64,000 nucleotides of DNA, from the NCBI GenBank assembly GCA_008477525.1, contig SPDT01000001.1, positions 2,666,001 to 2,730,000 on the forward strand, given 5' to 3'. The notes under the pieces are model-generated. The model saw only the letters and a program-made list of their open reading frames with translations, did no database searches and had not been told where the DNA came from. This stretch comes from Hypomyces perniciosus (lineage: Eukaryota; Ascomycota; Sordariomycetes; Hypocreales; Hypocreaceae). Of this stretch, positions 51,838-61,680 are shown piece by piece (positions within the stretch are counted from its first letter, which is position 1; each line of letters begins with the position of its first letter). Both the position numbers and the translations under genes were made by a program.

Positions 51838-53217
51838 ATGTCTTTCGATGACGACGACAGTCCAAATGCCGTGAGAGCGGCACCAGCAGAACCCGGCGAT
51901 GGTGCCCCCTCCACCGAAGAAGCTCTGGAGGACGACATGCCCGACTACAAGCTCTTCGCTGCCATGTTCACCAAGAGGGGTGTCTCCAGTCAGACTATTC
52001 GCAAGGGCGAAAAGGACTTTGAAGCACACGGGACGAAGGCGCAGGACAATACCCTTGAGTCGAGCCGCAGAGCGCTAGAAGATGTGCTGAGCTACACGAG
52101 AATACATCGGGGAGAGTCGTGGACCAGAGGGTGGTGTTTTCCAGATTTCTGGACGGATGAGGAGAATGTCGCTACAGAATATGAGGGCATGTGGTTGAAG
52201 GATAGGGTGGTGGTTATGGAGCATGAAAGAGGAAGTTGGATGAAGGATATCGGTAGGATCGCTTCTGGGAATAAGGACCAGCTTGGCGTGGGAAGATTGT
52301 GGTTGTTGCCGGAGGAAGCGCTTTATCTCGTCGAGAGAGGATCAGTGGACTTGTGGTGGCCATCAATGGAGTTTGAGGAACTGATGCCAAAGGGGGGCAA
52401 AGTTGGTGGACCGTCTCGAGAGGGCTTTGGTCCTGATGACTACGATACCGGACTGCCGCTGAGTTTGGAAGCTGCATATTCGCTGTTCATTGGTTACGAA
52501 GGTGAGCAAGGGAAAACAACACTGCCGAAATATCAGGTATATACATACCTGAAGAGAGCGGGCTTCAATATTCTACGCGCCCCGCTTGAGTCGCCACGAC
52601 AAGAAGTCTCGCCAACACCTTCCACATCACTCTGGCAATGGCTGTTCTCCTTCGTCAACTGGGAGAGACAACCAAAGCAACAGCCATTCGGTCCGTTAGT
52701 CGCCCCAGGTCTTTACCGAGCCTATCATCCTATATACCAACAACTCGCCCTTCTACCACGACACAAGCCCCTCCCGGTACCGCCCAACCCCTCAACTCCC
52801 GAAGAGCCGTTTAGGGTTCACTTCCACGTCTGGAAACCCGGCGCGGGCGGCTTCTCCAAGAAAAACCCCGGACCACCGGACTTTCGCATCGCAGTGGCAG
52901 ACACAAACGACTCGTACGTCCCGACGCTGGAGCAAATTACGACACTGCTGGAGTCAACACCACATGACCCCGCACCAGAGGCTTGGCAAGGGCCGGGGAA
53001 GCTGTATCAGAGACTGAAGCATGGGCACAGGAATGTGATTGTTGCGGTGGTTGATAGGGGGCTTGTCAACTTTATGAGATTTGGGGAGGGCGCGTTTGGT
53101 GAGGAGAGACTGTTTGAGAGATTTGATAACAGGAATGCGGGAAGAGGGGGGAAGAAGGGTGGCAGGGGTGGTGGTCGTGGAAGAGGCAGGGGGAGGGGAA
53201 GAGGTCGAGGTCGATGA
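51838..53217 (+). CDS. SEN54: tRNA-splicing endonuclease subunit Sen54
   Basis: A single exon encodes 459 aa. Sen54 is a structural subunit of the Sen2-Sen34-Sen15-Sen54 endonuclease that excises tRNA introns. The conserved N-terminal domain is at about 55-160: VSSQTIRKGEKDFEAHGTKA, MWLKDRVVVMEHERGSWMKD, IGR, then GRLWLLPEEALYLVERGSVD and LPLSLEAAYSLFIG. The C-terminal nuclease-like fold includes KYQVYTYLKRAGFNILRAP, FRVHFHVWKPGAGGFSKKNP and VIVAVVDRGLVNFMRFGEGA. The last 25 residues are almost only Gly, Arg and Lys (GRGRGRGRGRGR), which could bind RNA. It lies 417 bp from an intron-containing tRNA-Leu, a substrate of this enzyme; the proximity is probably chance. Confidence 0.93.
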   Translation: MSFDDDDSPNAVRAAPAEPGDGAPSTEEALEDDMPDYKLFAAMFTKRGVSSQTIRKGEKDFEAHGTKAQDNTLESSRRALEDVLSYTRIHRGESWTRGWCFPDFWTDEENVATEYEGMWLKDRVVVMEHERGSWMKDIGRIASGNKDQLGVGRLWLLPEEALYLVERGSVDLWWPSMEFEELMPKGGKVGGPSREGFGPDDYDTGLPLSLEAAYSLFIGYEGEQGKTTLPKYQVYTYLKRAGFNILRAPLESPRQEVSPTPSTSLWQWLFSFVNWERQPKQQPFGPLVAPGLYRAYHPIYQQLALLPRHKPLPVPPNPSTPEEPFRVHFHVWKPGAGGFSKKNPGPPDFRIAVADTNDSYVPTLEQITTLLESTPHDPAPEAWQGPGKLYQRLKHGHRNVIVAVVDRGLVNFMRFGEGAFGEERLFERFDNRNAGRGGKKGGRGGGRGRGRGRGRGRGR

Positions 53218-54276
53218 TGATAGTACATGGGAGCAGGGGTTCAATGTCAGACAATCTGTGGTTTCGAGTATGAAAACAGGGCAGCAAACGATTGGCAACT
53301 TTCATGACTACAATACAAGAAATGCTGGGCAGTAATCTTCACGGGCCGTTGCCTCGTATCGGGCTCGTTCCTATTTAGTCAACCTTGCTTAAGCGAGAGA
53401 TGGACCAACCCAATCTTCAACGGCAAACAAATTTTGTTGGTTGGGCATGTGCTGTAGCTCGCAAGGTATGAGCCCTGCAGCACAACATATGACTCACAAT
53501 AGAAATTGCCCTTTGGGCTCTGTTTTCCTGGCGAGGAGCAAAATTACAGATTGAGGATGTATGCATGACTTTGACCATAGTCGTGAGATGGAAACGAACC
53601 TGTTCACATGTGATAGAGATGCGGCAGATCACTGATCTTTTGACAAATCAAAGACTTGCCAAGACAGAACCCGAAGAGATACGATGCAACAAACCCCACA
53701 GACAGGAAGAAAATTGTCACTACTCCGTACTCCGTAGTATCTGGTGATTTGGGAACCTGCTAGTCGCAGTACTTGTTTCGAGAATTATGATGAGGAGGTA
53801 GAAGAGGAGAGACTGCGCATGTCGGCGGCCTGCGAAGGAATATGCAATCTACGAGTACGAGACTTGGGCGTCCGTCAAAAATGCCGGACGCCATCGCGGA
53901 CCATAACTCTATCTTTGGAGCGTCTCCGCCCGTGAGAGATTGATCACGTCGTCTCTCTTTCTTGTATTTTCCGTGTATGGGGGTATTTGGGTAGTATTTG
54001 TTATAAGCGCTAAATTACCAGGTACGGAGTAGTATACATATCACATATTACTTACATATAGCCTTTTTGCCGCGCTTCTCTCAACTGTTGTCTCATGTGG
54101 AGGGGATTGCAGGTCCGCAGACTCGGAATCCGGGCCGTAGAGAAGCCCGTAGTGTAAAACCAAGACGCAAAAAACCAATCAAGTCCTAACAAGTAGAATC
54201 CATCATTCCTTATCTCAGTTATCAGAAGCTATGTGTAACGTGCAGTCATGTTTGAGTGGAGAGGTGTTATGTGCCG

Positions 54277-54312
54277 TGTATGTATGTATGTATGTATGTA
54301 TGTATGTATGTA
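54277..54312 (+). repeat. TGTA microsatellite, nine units
   Basis: Nine uninterrupted TGTA units, then a diverged TAGGTATGTA. Length is likely to vary between strains. Confidence 0.95.
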
Positions 54313-54652
54313 GGTATGTAATATAGAGCCTCTCAACGTGGCGTCAGTTGTTTGTTTCTGGTGGCCGTTGAAGGAACCAACCACTGCCAACCAAAATGAA
54401 TGTCCCCGGGTATTGTTGCCCTTTTGCATATGAGCATAGTCAACTTACCCAGACGGGAAATCGGCAAAAGCGATAGAAAAGTGGGCGGACAGTACGGAGT
54501 AGGAATTCGGTTGTTTTGCATGGACGAATCACCAGGCCCAAAGAGGCTCAAGCGAGTAAGCCGGGGGGCCCTGTTGATGAACCACTCACGGAACAACAGC
54601 TGTCCACAGCTATCCACTATCCAGAAACATACATATGTACGGAGTGCGTCCA

Positions 54653-54673
54653 ACACACACACACACACACACA
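54653..54673 (+). repeat. AC dinucleotide microsatellite
   Basis: Ten AC units followed by interrupted ATC/CACAT repeats to about 54700. Confidence 0.9.
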
Positions 54674-56831
54674 TCATCACATCACATCATCACATCACAT
54701 CTCGCAGGGTTTTGTACGACTGACTGATCAGATGCCGCTCAGAAGGCCTCGGTCTTGCCGGCACGAGTTCCCATCTTGTAGTAGCAGTGGGGGGCCTATG
54801 GCATTACTATTCGCACGGATGACCCGCTGGCGCATTCCGATGCGTAACGACACAGCACCAACTAAGGCAACTGTACGAGTAAGCTGCGGCCGCAACTCTC
54901 GGCAGAGACCGTTGCTTGATCCGTAAAATCTTGAGTTGATTGGGTTGTGGCATAAACTAGTGGGTAGCACGAAAGTACTATGGGCGAGGGTGAGATGGGC
55001 TTTTCAACCCAACATGGAATGAGGAAAACGAGGTCATCAATTTGATGCTTGACGGTCATTGGTAGACGGCGATAGTGTCTCCCCAACCACCCAGAAATCG
55101 CCACAGGCCGAAAAAAAAGAGCTGCATAACAAATGGACATATGGAAATGGAGGCATGTGTGTGTGCAGATAACCACACGGTGGTATTCGTTCGGAGATTA
55201 CGATGGGATGCATGTACTCGTAGTACCTATCAATAGTAATCATAAGTTATTTGTTTGGTGGCAAGCTCATGAGTTGCACAAAAAAAAAGGGTCCGTTATG
55301 GAGCCTATCAGAGGAACACAGTAAAAATATACTCACAGGGATGGATGGAATACGGAGTACAAGCTACAGCACTAAATCAGAAACCCTTTAATAGGACAAA
55401 TCATACGTGCATGGCTCTTTGCGGACTGGTTCAGCCGGACAAGATACAACATAATACATATTAGTACTGCTACCTGAGACTTGAGAGAGTTGTGCCATGG
55501 TGGCCTCTTTGGGTTATCCATATTTAGCGCAATATACTATACATAGGTAGCAAGTGTATGTAATCTACCTATCGAACCGACCAAAAAAGGCACCATCTTT
55601 TTTGGAATCAGCGCATCCTCGTGGTGTCATTTGTCTTGGCAGAAATACTCCGTAGCGCTCTCCGTTCCAGAAAAGAGGAGAAAAAAGAGGAGAGAACAAG
55701 GATGAGGGGGCGCAAGAAAATAGACGCACGTATCTATTTGCTGCTCTTTTCGTCTGTTACATTCCGTTTTCTTAGTTTTTCTATGGCTTTTCAAAAGATG
55801 CTTTCCTTGCTATGAGTTGAGCCTTTCTGCAAGTCCCCGAACGTCGATGACTACTAAGCTAGTATTAGTACCTAGGTACGAAGGAGTGCTAGCTAAAAGT
55901 AGCTATCTTCTCGCAGGGAAATGTCATTAGTGCGGATTGTTGATGGATCGCATTGCCGAACTTCCAGTACTCTTATTAATAACCTTGGCCACCCACCTAA
56001 TAGTTAGTAGTAATAAGTACGGAGTAGTAGTAGTAAGTAGTAGTAGTGATAGCACTAGTATTTTTCGGTGATATGTTTCTTATACTAAGTCCGAGTTATA
56101 AGACCGGATTGCATCGCATTTGCATCGCCAGCTTGCGACCGAAACGTGCGGGGACGCAAGAATAAATCGTACTGTTGTTGTTATACACTTGAACCAATGA
56201 TTGTGAGCTAGAGGTTTAAAGTTGCGAGCTGTTCGGAGTTCATTGCACTCAATCACGCACCATACTGTGCTTGTAATCTATGTTCGCTAGTACGCATATT
56301 AGCACGCGCCTGCAAATCAACTGATGTCCATCCCTTCAAAACAAAAGGTAAAACCGTGTCTCTGTTCATTATTGCCCATTCGACCACTTGCTCGCACCCC
56401 CCTGCCGGCCCGTCAATCACCCAACGTTTTGGCTTCTCTCTTCAAACGCCCCCTCCCCCCTTCGCCTTCTTCTTGCCAAGTTTTGCTCCCGGCAGCTTTT
56501 TTTCCTTTCCTTTCCCTTCTCTCGGGTTTTCCTCTTTTCTTTTATCCTTCTCGCAACAACAGCAACTCGCAACTCAACTCATCTCACAACCCTGGTTTGG
56601 CCTCCCCTTTCGCCCATCGTCTTTTATCGGGCGCGCGCCCTTCCTTGAGTCGACGTTCAAGGTTGTTATTACTACAGACAACCCCCTCCCCCCTGTTCGG
56701 TGATTAGAACTCAGACTTGCAGCCGATCAGGCTTTTTTTTTTGGTGTTCGCCCTTTTCGGGTCCTCTCTTCAGCCAAGAAAGCCAACCCAGGGTGTTATA
56801 TCACAAGTTTTTTCTTCTCCCCCCTTCCCTC

Positions 56832-56852
56832 TTTTTTTTTTTTTTTTTTTTT
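56832..56852 (+). repeat. 21-T homopolymer
   Basis: A run of 21 T within a longer pyrimidine tract upstream of the frame at 57077. Confidence 0.95.
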
Positions 56853-57076
56853 AAATTTCTGGTCGTCGCACACAAACCCTTAGTTGTCTTCTCCAACATC
56901 ATAACTTCTAATCTATCACGCCGCAACCACACGATTGTCCCGAAGTCGACTTGCGCGCCTCGACACCGTGGGGTCCGGGAGTTTCGTGACAGCATCGTCC
57001 TGTTTCGCAGAAGCCTTTATTTTCGGTCATCTCCTTTTGAGTTATCTCCGACTTACTGCGCCGCGCACAAGACGTC

Positions 57077-57391
57077 ATGGAGGATACAGTTGTTGACCAC
57101 AAGAGCCGGACGCCGCTGCCCTCGTCAATCGAGACAAGCAACCGCAACAAGTCGCCAACGCCAGCAGCTCCATTGGTGCCAACCACCGAGTTGCCTCATC
57201 ATCCGGCATCGAATTCGGCCTCAGCCCAGGCTACTGAGAAGACTGAGGATTCAGCTGCGCAACCTTCGCCAATGGACGGACCGCCGCCTGGTGTGCAGTC
57301 TGAGAAGAGCCCAACCCCAGCTTCTACAACAACTGCTACTGCTCCCCGCGAGACGAATGGCGGCCCAGCTGCTGATGCGGCATCAAAGTGA
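57077..57391 (+). CDS. Short Ser/Thr/Pro-rich ORF, possibly a first exon
   Basis: A frame of 104 codons beginning with ATG in a good context (GACGTCATGG) after a long pyrimidine-rich leader. The product is low-complexity (KSRTPLPSSIETSNRNKSPT; QSEKSPTPASTTTATAPRET) with several S/T-P sites. No family is recognised. Its stop TGA overlaps a strong splice donor (CAAA/GTGAGT), so it may continue after splicing. It cannot join the start of the 58789 gene, because a TAA lies in that frame with no AG between; an in-frame AG inside that gene at about 58875 is possible but would need a 1.5 kb intron. It may be a short protein, an upstream ORF or a first exon. Confidence 0.4.
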   Translation: MEDTVVDHKSRTPLPSSIETSNRNKSPTPAAPLVPTTELPHHPASNSASAQATEKTEDSAAQPSPMDGPPPGVQSEKSPTPASTTTATAPRETNGGPAADAASK

Positions 57392-58788
57392 GTGTTTATT
57401 ATTTTTCTTTGCACTTTCGATGGAGAAGCTTTCGCTTCCATTCCATTCCTTCTCAGTCTCTGCTTTCATCCTCTTGCCTTGTTTCCTCCTTTTTTTTCGG
57501 ATTATTGGCAATGATTTGCCTAGTCCTGGCACTAATTCTTGGGCTATAACCCGAAACTTAAAACACCGATTATGAACCAGATTTATCATCCGTTGCCAAG
57601 GCCCTTTTCTTCCTCTCCTTCATTTATTCATTTTTTTTTTCTGTTTGTCTTTCCTGATTCAATTTCCACCTGCAAACCCACTCAGCCTCGATGGCTGTTG
57701 TTTTCTGAGGATGTCGTGTCCCTTCTTTTCTCAGTCAATGATATCTCAAACAGTTTGGCTGTGATTCACCGCGACCGCCTTTGGCTGCTGCTGCTGCTGC
57801 TACAGCTGCTGTTGTGGGGCCTACAGCTGCCTTTCCCAGCCTCTATCACTCTTTTTCCGGGGGCTTAGCCTTTCATGCTTGTGCCTGTGTACGAGTAGAG
57901 GTACGGTACGGAGTACCTTGTGGCTCGCATCGCTCGCTTCACGCGTCAGCTGCCCAAATCTCCCTTCTTCACCGCCTCTTTTTTTTTTTTTCTCCCGCGC
58001 GTCCATCAATTCAAACAGACGCGTCGCGTCTTTTCTTCTTTCCTTTTTCTTCTCTTTCTCCCTCCCAGTTGTCATCCATTACTACTACTACCATCATCCC
58101 GCTTCCCTCGCGGCGGGTCAATTCAGTATATCCACCATAATCCATCACAACTATGCCATATCAGTAACTAGTCTGCAACCACCCTTTAAGGTGAGCCCAT
58201 TTGCCAGGGTTGACTCCTTGATTGGCTCGATCCCTCGCTGCCTACTTCCTGCTGGTCTGGTTGGGTTGCTCAGAGGCCTTCCTTTGCGGGCTGAGTCGAG
58301 TGGCTCTCTCAGACTTGACACCAGTGCAACGTGTTCGAGCGGCATTGATGATTCGCATGCAACCGCCTACGTAATAGCGGTCTAGCTGCCTTATCACCAA
58401 GTCACCAATTGGACTCTTTGAAAGCGGTGTCAGCATCCCCGGTTTTTAATTGCTACGCGGGTTTAGTCGTCAAGTTGACTAATCTCCGTTGGGTCTCAAT
58501 TTGATTTGAGTTCTGACTCTTAACATGGCGCTTATTCCTTTCTCTTTCTTTCTCGTATCGCCGTTAAAAACTCGAGACAACTTGGTTTCTTTCGCATCTG
58601 TCTTGTCGCTCTGGTTGATACGAATTTCTCAGTTTTCTAGCCTTATCGGCTGGTGTTTTTCTTGTTACCAGTTGCGCAGCAACTATTGAGCCCGCTTGAG
58701 GGAGAGAGCAGAGTTGCTCTCGTGTTGTTCTCGCGTCTTGTTTTGCCCGCTTTGTTTTTAAACTCTCACTTAAAATAACTCACTCACA
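57392..58788. other. Pyrimidine-rich region upstream of the 58789 gene
   Basis: 1.4 kb with long T/C tracts, a CTG repeat (GCTGCTGCTGCTGCTAC at about 57785) and TACGGAGTA at 57907. Frames up to 168 codons occur but read as leader sequence. It probably contains a promoter, leader and perhaps leader introns. Confidence 0.45.
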
Positions 58789-60861
58789 ATGCCTCGTTCA
58801 TACTCGTCTTCGGTCTCAGATGTTGAGCTGTCGCCTGCTCCATCCACTCTTACTGACATATCTGATTCCGACAGACAATCGAATGGTCACACCAGGACCT
58901 CATTCGATGACAACGAAAGCGAGCTTAGTGAACCAGACAGCAACGTTCACTCGCCCTTGCCGGTTGGATTGAGTGAGCTAGAAGAGGACGAGATCGTCGT
59001 CGGAGCCAAGACCAACGGTCGCCAACGGTCTTCGCTTGTCCGCGTAGTTTCCGACAACGAGGACGAGACTATGGCCGATGCTCAAGACGAACCAGCCGTC
59101 TCTCACTATCCCAAACGCAAGCGTAACTCTGTTTTCACTGATCTGAGTGAGAGCAAAATGGAACTTCCTACCGCAGCAGACGGGACCAAGCTGCCAGCTC
59201 CTGCTCCAGTCACCAAACCAAGGCCAGGCCGGCAGAGTTTGGGCAGCGTCAAAGGCGTTCTTCTGGGTCAGTGGAGGGATTCGCATGTTCCTGAGAAGGA
59301 CGATAGACATGCAGTTATTGGCTTCATTGATGTCCGAGACCGATTGCGAACCCGCATTCAGCCAGTTACCGTAGGCGGCGACGCCATTAGCAACGAGTAT
59401 CCTCTGCCACCCGGCCCTGGTGGCAGCTGGGTAACCTTCGACCGCGTCATCTTCTCAAAGCATCTTGTCGGCCTTGATCACTTTCAAGTCAAGGAATATG
59501 TGAGACTCCGATCTGAAGCACATGAAGACAGTGAGGAGGAACGCAAGGCGGCCGAGAAAGCAGCTGTTAAGGAGGCTATCCGCCGTGTCAAGGAGAATCC
59601 TTTGTATGAGAACCCTACTACTCAGCCTGCTATCGCCCATGGTCCCGATCTGCCAGATTCAGCCACTAGTCCTGGACGTGACACCAAACGAAGACGGGTC
59701 AGTGGCGGCTTCTCGGCAATCAATCCAAGCACCAACAATGATCATGAGCAATCCCCCGCGCCGCAGTCACAGCAGCCGCTACAGCCTCGCCCCACAAACG
59801 GCCCTCCTAACGTCTCGACAATGCGTGGCCCTCTTCCAGGCACCCGGCCTACACGTATCCTCTTGGGGTACTGGAAAGGGTCAAGCGAGCCTGAGCTGAA
59901 GGACCGGCATGCAGTCTATGGCATTCTCGGTCAGAACGACATGTTCCGAGTCAAGGTTGTTCGAGAAACCCGTGATGGCCGATTTGTAGACGGCAACTTC
60001 CCATCGGGCGCAGGAGCTTTGTGGATTCAATATGAGGAGGTTGAGTTTGAGCCTCACCTGAAGCCTCTGTCTCGGTCGGAAATAAAGGAGTACTGCCGAG
60101 TTAGGCAGTATCAGATTGATCACGGTGAGCTCTCAAAGGACCGCATTGCCAATGAGACCACGGCGGTTTTCGAGGCACAGACCCGTGCGGGAGGTGGCTA
60201 CAGGCACGTCCACCAGGCCATTGCGCCCAACTATCCCTCGGTCACTCCTGAAGAGACGGAGGCCACAGAGCAGACAAATGGAAAGGCCGAGTCTGGACAA
60301 CCGGAGCCACGTCAATCGCGCCGTACTGAAGCCCGGGCAACACCTCGTCAGTCCCTGAACGAGAACGATCTCCGCCCAGCTTCGCGAGTCTATAACGATG
60401 CCGAATCACGAGAACCTCGATCCGCTGGCCGCGCCCAGAACTCGGAACCGCTGGAACGCGCAAACGCCCTTGCCCGACGGGAGATTGCCCGAGTTGAAGC
60501 TGCGCAGGGCCGTGCCGACCGTCACGCCCTCCACCGAGAAAAGGCCGCTGCCCTGGCCGCCGATGCTGCAGCGGCTGCAGCTGCCGCTGTCGCAGCCGTC
60601 ACACCGACCCCGGTCACTAATGGCAAGTCGCGATTCCACGAATCGGAAGACATGCAGCGTCTGAACAAGGTATGGGCTAGACAAGAGTCGTTACGCGTGA
60701 AGGCTGGTGCTGAAGATGCGAAGATATACGATGGTGTCAAGTACGAGCGCAAGACCACGGGCCCATTCATGGGTAAGCTTGTGTCGCAGGGTACTATCAT
60801 TAACATCGATGGCGAAGACTATGTGGAGTACCGTGTTCTCACCAAGCCCTCGTTCTTCTGA
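58789..60861 (+). CDS. Nuclear-looking protein with an internally duplicated domain of unknown function
   Basis: A single exon encodes 690 aa. I do not recognise a named family. The first 155 residues are Ser/Asp/Glu-rich with SP sites and a likely nuclear signal (YPKRKRNS). Two copies of an 80-85 residue domain lie at about 157-241 (VLLGQWRDSHVPEKDDRHAV ... VKEYVRLR) and 357-439 (ILLGYWKGSSEPELKDRHAV ... IKEYCRVR). The region between is polar with TKRRRVSGG, a second basic signal. After residue 450 come RQSRRTEARATPRQ stretches, a helical segment with a poly-Ala run (AADAAAAAAAAVAAV), and a C-terminal folded part (KTTGPFMGKLVSQGTIINID, EDYVEYRVLTKPSFF). The make-up suggests a chromatin or transcription cofactor; that is inference. 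Confidence 0.82.
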   Translation: MPRSYSSSVSDVELSPAPSTLTDISDSDRQSNGHTRTSFDDNESELSEPDSNVHSPLPVGLSELEEDEIVVGAKTNGRQRSSLVRVVSDNEDETMADAQDEPAVSHYPKRKRNSVFTDLSESKMELPTAADGTKLPAPAPVTKPRPGRQSLGSVKGVLLGQWRDSHVPEKDDRHAVIGFIDVRDRLRTRIQPVTVGGDAISNEYPLPPGPGGSWVTFDRVIFSKHLVGLDHFQVKEYVRLRSEAHEDSEEERKAAEKAAVKEAIRRVKENPLYENPTTQPAIAHGPDLPDSATSPGRDTKRRRVSGGFSAINPSTNNDHEQSPAPQSQQPLQPRPTNGPPNVSTMRGPLPGTRPTRILLGYWKGSSEPELKDRHAVYGILGQNDMFRVKVVRETRDGRFVDGNFPSGAGALWIQYEEVEFEPHLKPLSRSEIKEYCRVRQYQIDHGELSKDRIANETTAVFEAQTRAGGGYRHVHQAIAPNYPSVTPEETEATEQTNGKAESGQPEPRQSRRTEARATPRQSLNENDLRPASRVYNDAESREPRSAGRAQNSEPLERANALARREIARVEAAQGRADRHALHREKAAALAADAAAAAAAAVAAVTPTPVTNGKSRFHESEDMQRLNKVWARQESLRVKAGAEDAKIYDGVKYERKTTGPFMGKLVSQGTIINIDGEDYVEYRVLTKPSFF

Positions 60862-61680
60862 GCCATCTGTGCGTACCCGACATTACGATGAGACCCTTGC
60901 AAAGATGTCGGTTTTTGTGTGAGGAACTGTTATTGACGGTTTGGGCTGGGTTTGTTGAAACGGCTATTTGGCTCGTACAAAATGTTAGACTGTTTGCGGT
61001 TGCGCTCGGCCTAGGATTTGGTTCTTGGTTCGAGGAGAATAATGGTACGACAAGTGTAGGATAATCAAGGACTTGTTCAACACGAAGAAGGGGTTGATGG
61101 ATGGAGGGAGTGGGATTCAAGGACAGAGCCCTTCTCTTTGCATGCGGCCCAGGGAACGGGTTTTTTAATAAGTTGACGAAGTGGAAAGGCCAAGGGGAAA
61201 CAAGGGGAAAAGGATACAAGGCTGGGCTAGATTGGTTGATGGACCACCTCAAGCTGCGGCTAGGGTGAATAACGGAACGGGAGAGATGGGGGAGAAGGCA
61301 GAGAGGCAAAGGCACTTGCGGAAACGAACGAATGGCTGGCTGGAAACGTGTGGCATTATGGCGACGGCGTTTACAGGGTTCCTTCTGAGGGCTTCAGGTT
61401 GCCTTCATGGTTTCTTGTTTCTTTTTTTTCTCAAGTCTTTTGTCTTGCGTTGTTGTGTGGTATACCCTCTGTGTATGAAGTCATTAGGCAGACTGCTACC
61501 TAATACTTACGGTTCTTGATATTTGCCTCCTATTGGGTCGTGAGCCCTAGGGGTTCGTTGTGATGGCAAGCCTGAACAGTTGATGATGTAAATAGTTCAC
61601 TGGAACAAAACACTAGGGTTGTGTAATGTTTTACTTATTTCCATTCTATCTATTTCCCTTGAATTTTGCAAATATCATCA
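60862..61680. other. Convergent spacer between the 58789 gene and zpr1
   Basis: 819 bp of 3' flanks of convergent genes. No gene or repeat is evident. Confidence 0.45.

Larger units (their letters stand above)
53218..57076. other. 3.9 kb gene-free region rich in microsatellites and TACGGAGTA motifs
   Basis: The longest gene-free stretch. It holds TACGGAGTA-family motifs at 53721-53736, 54023, 54493, 55351, 55646 and 56018, TACCTAGGTA at 55869, microsatellites at 54277-54312 and 54653-54673, TAGTAG-type repeats at 56005-56052, and long pyrimidine tracts from about 56430, including 21 T at 56832-56852. The last 700 bp look like a promoter and leader. No coding frame is convincing. Confidence 0.55.

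Noticed and set aside
56700..57575. 291-codon plus-strand frame
   Set aside because: It runs through pyrimidine tracts and overlaps the 57077 frame in another phase; Phe/Leu/Ser-rich leader translation.
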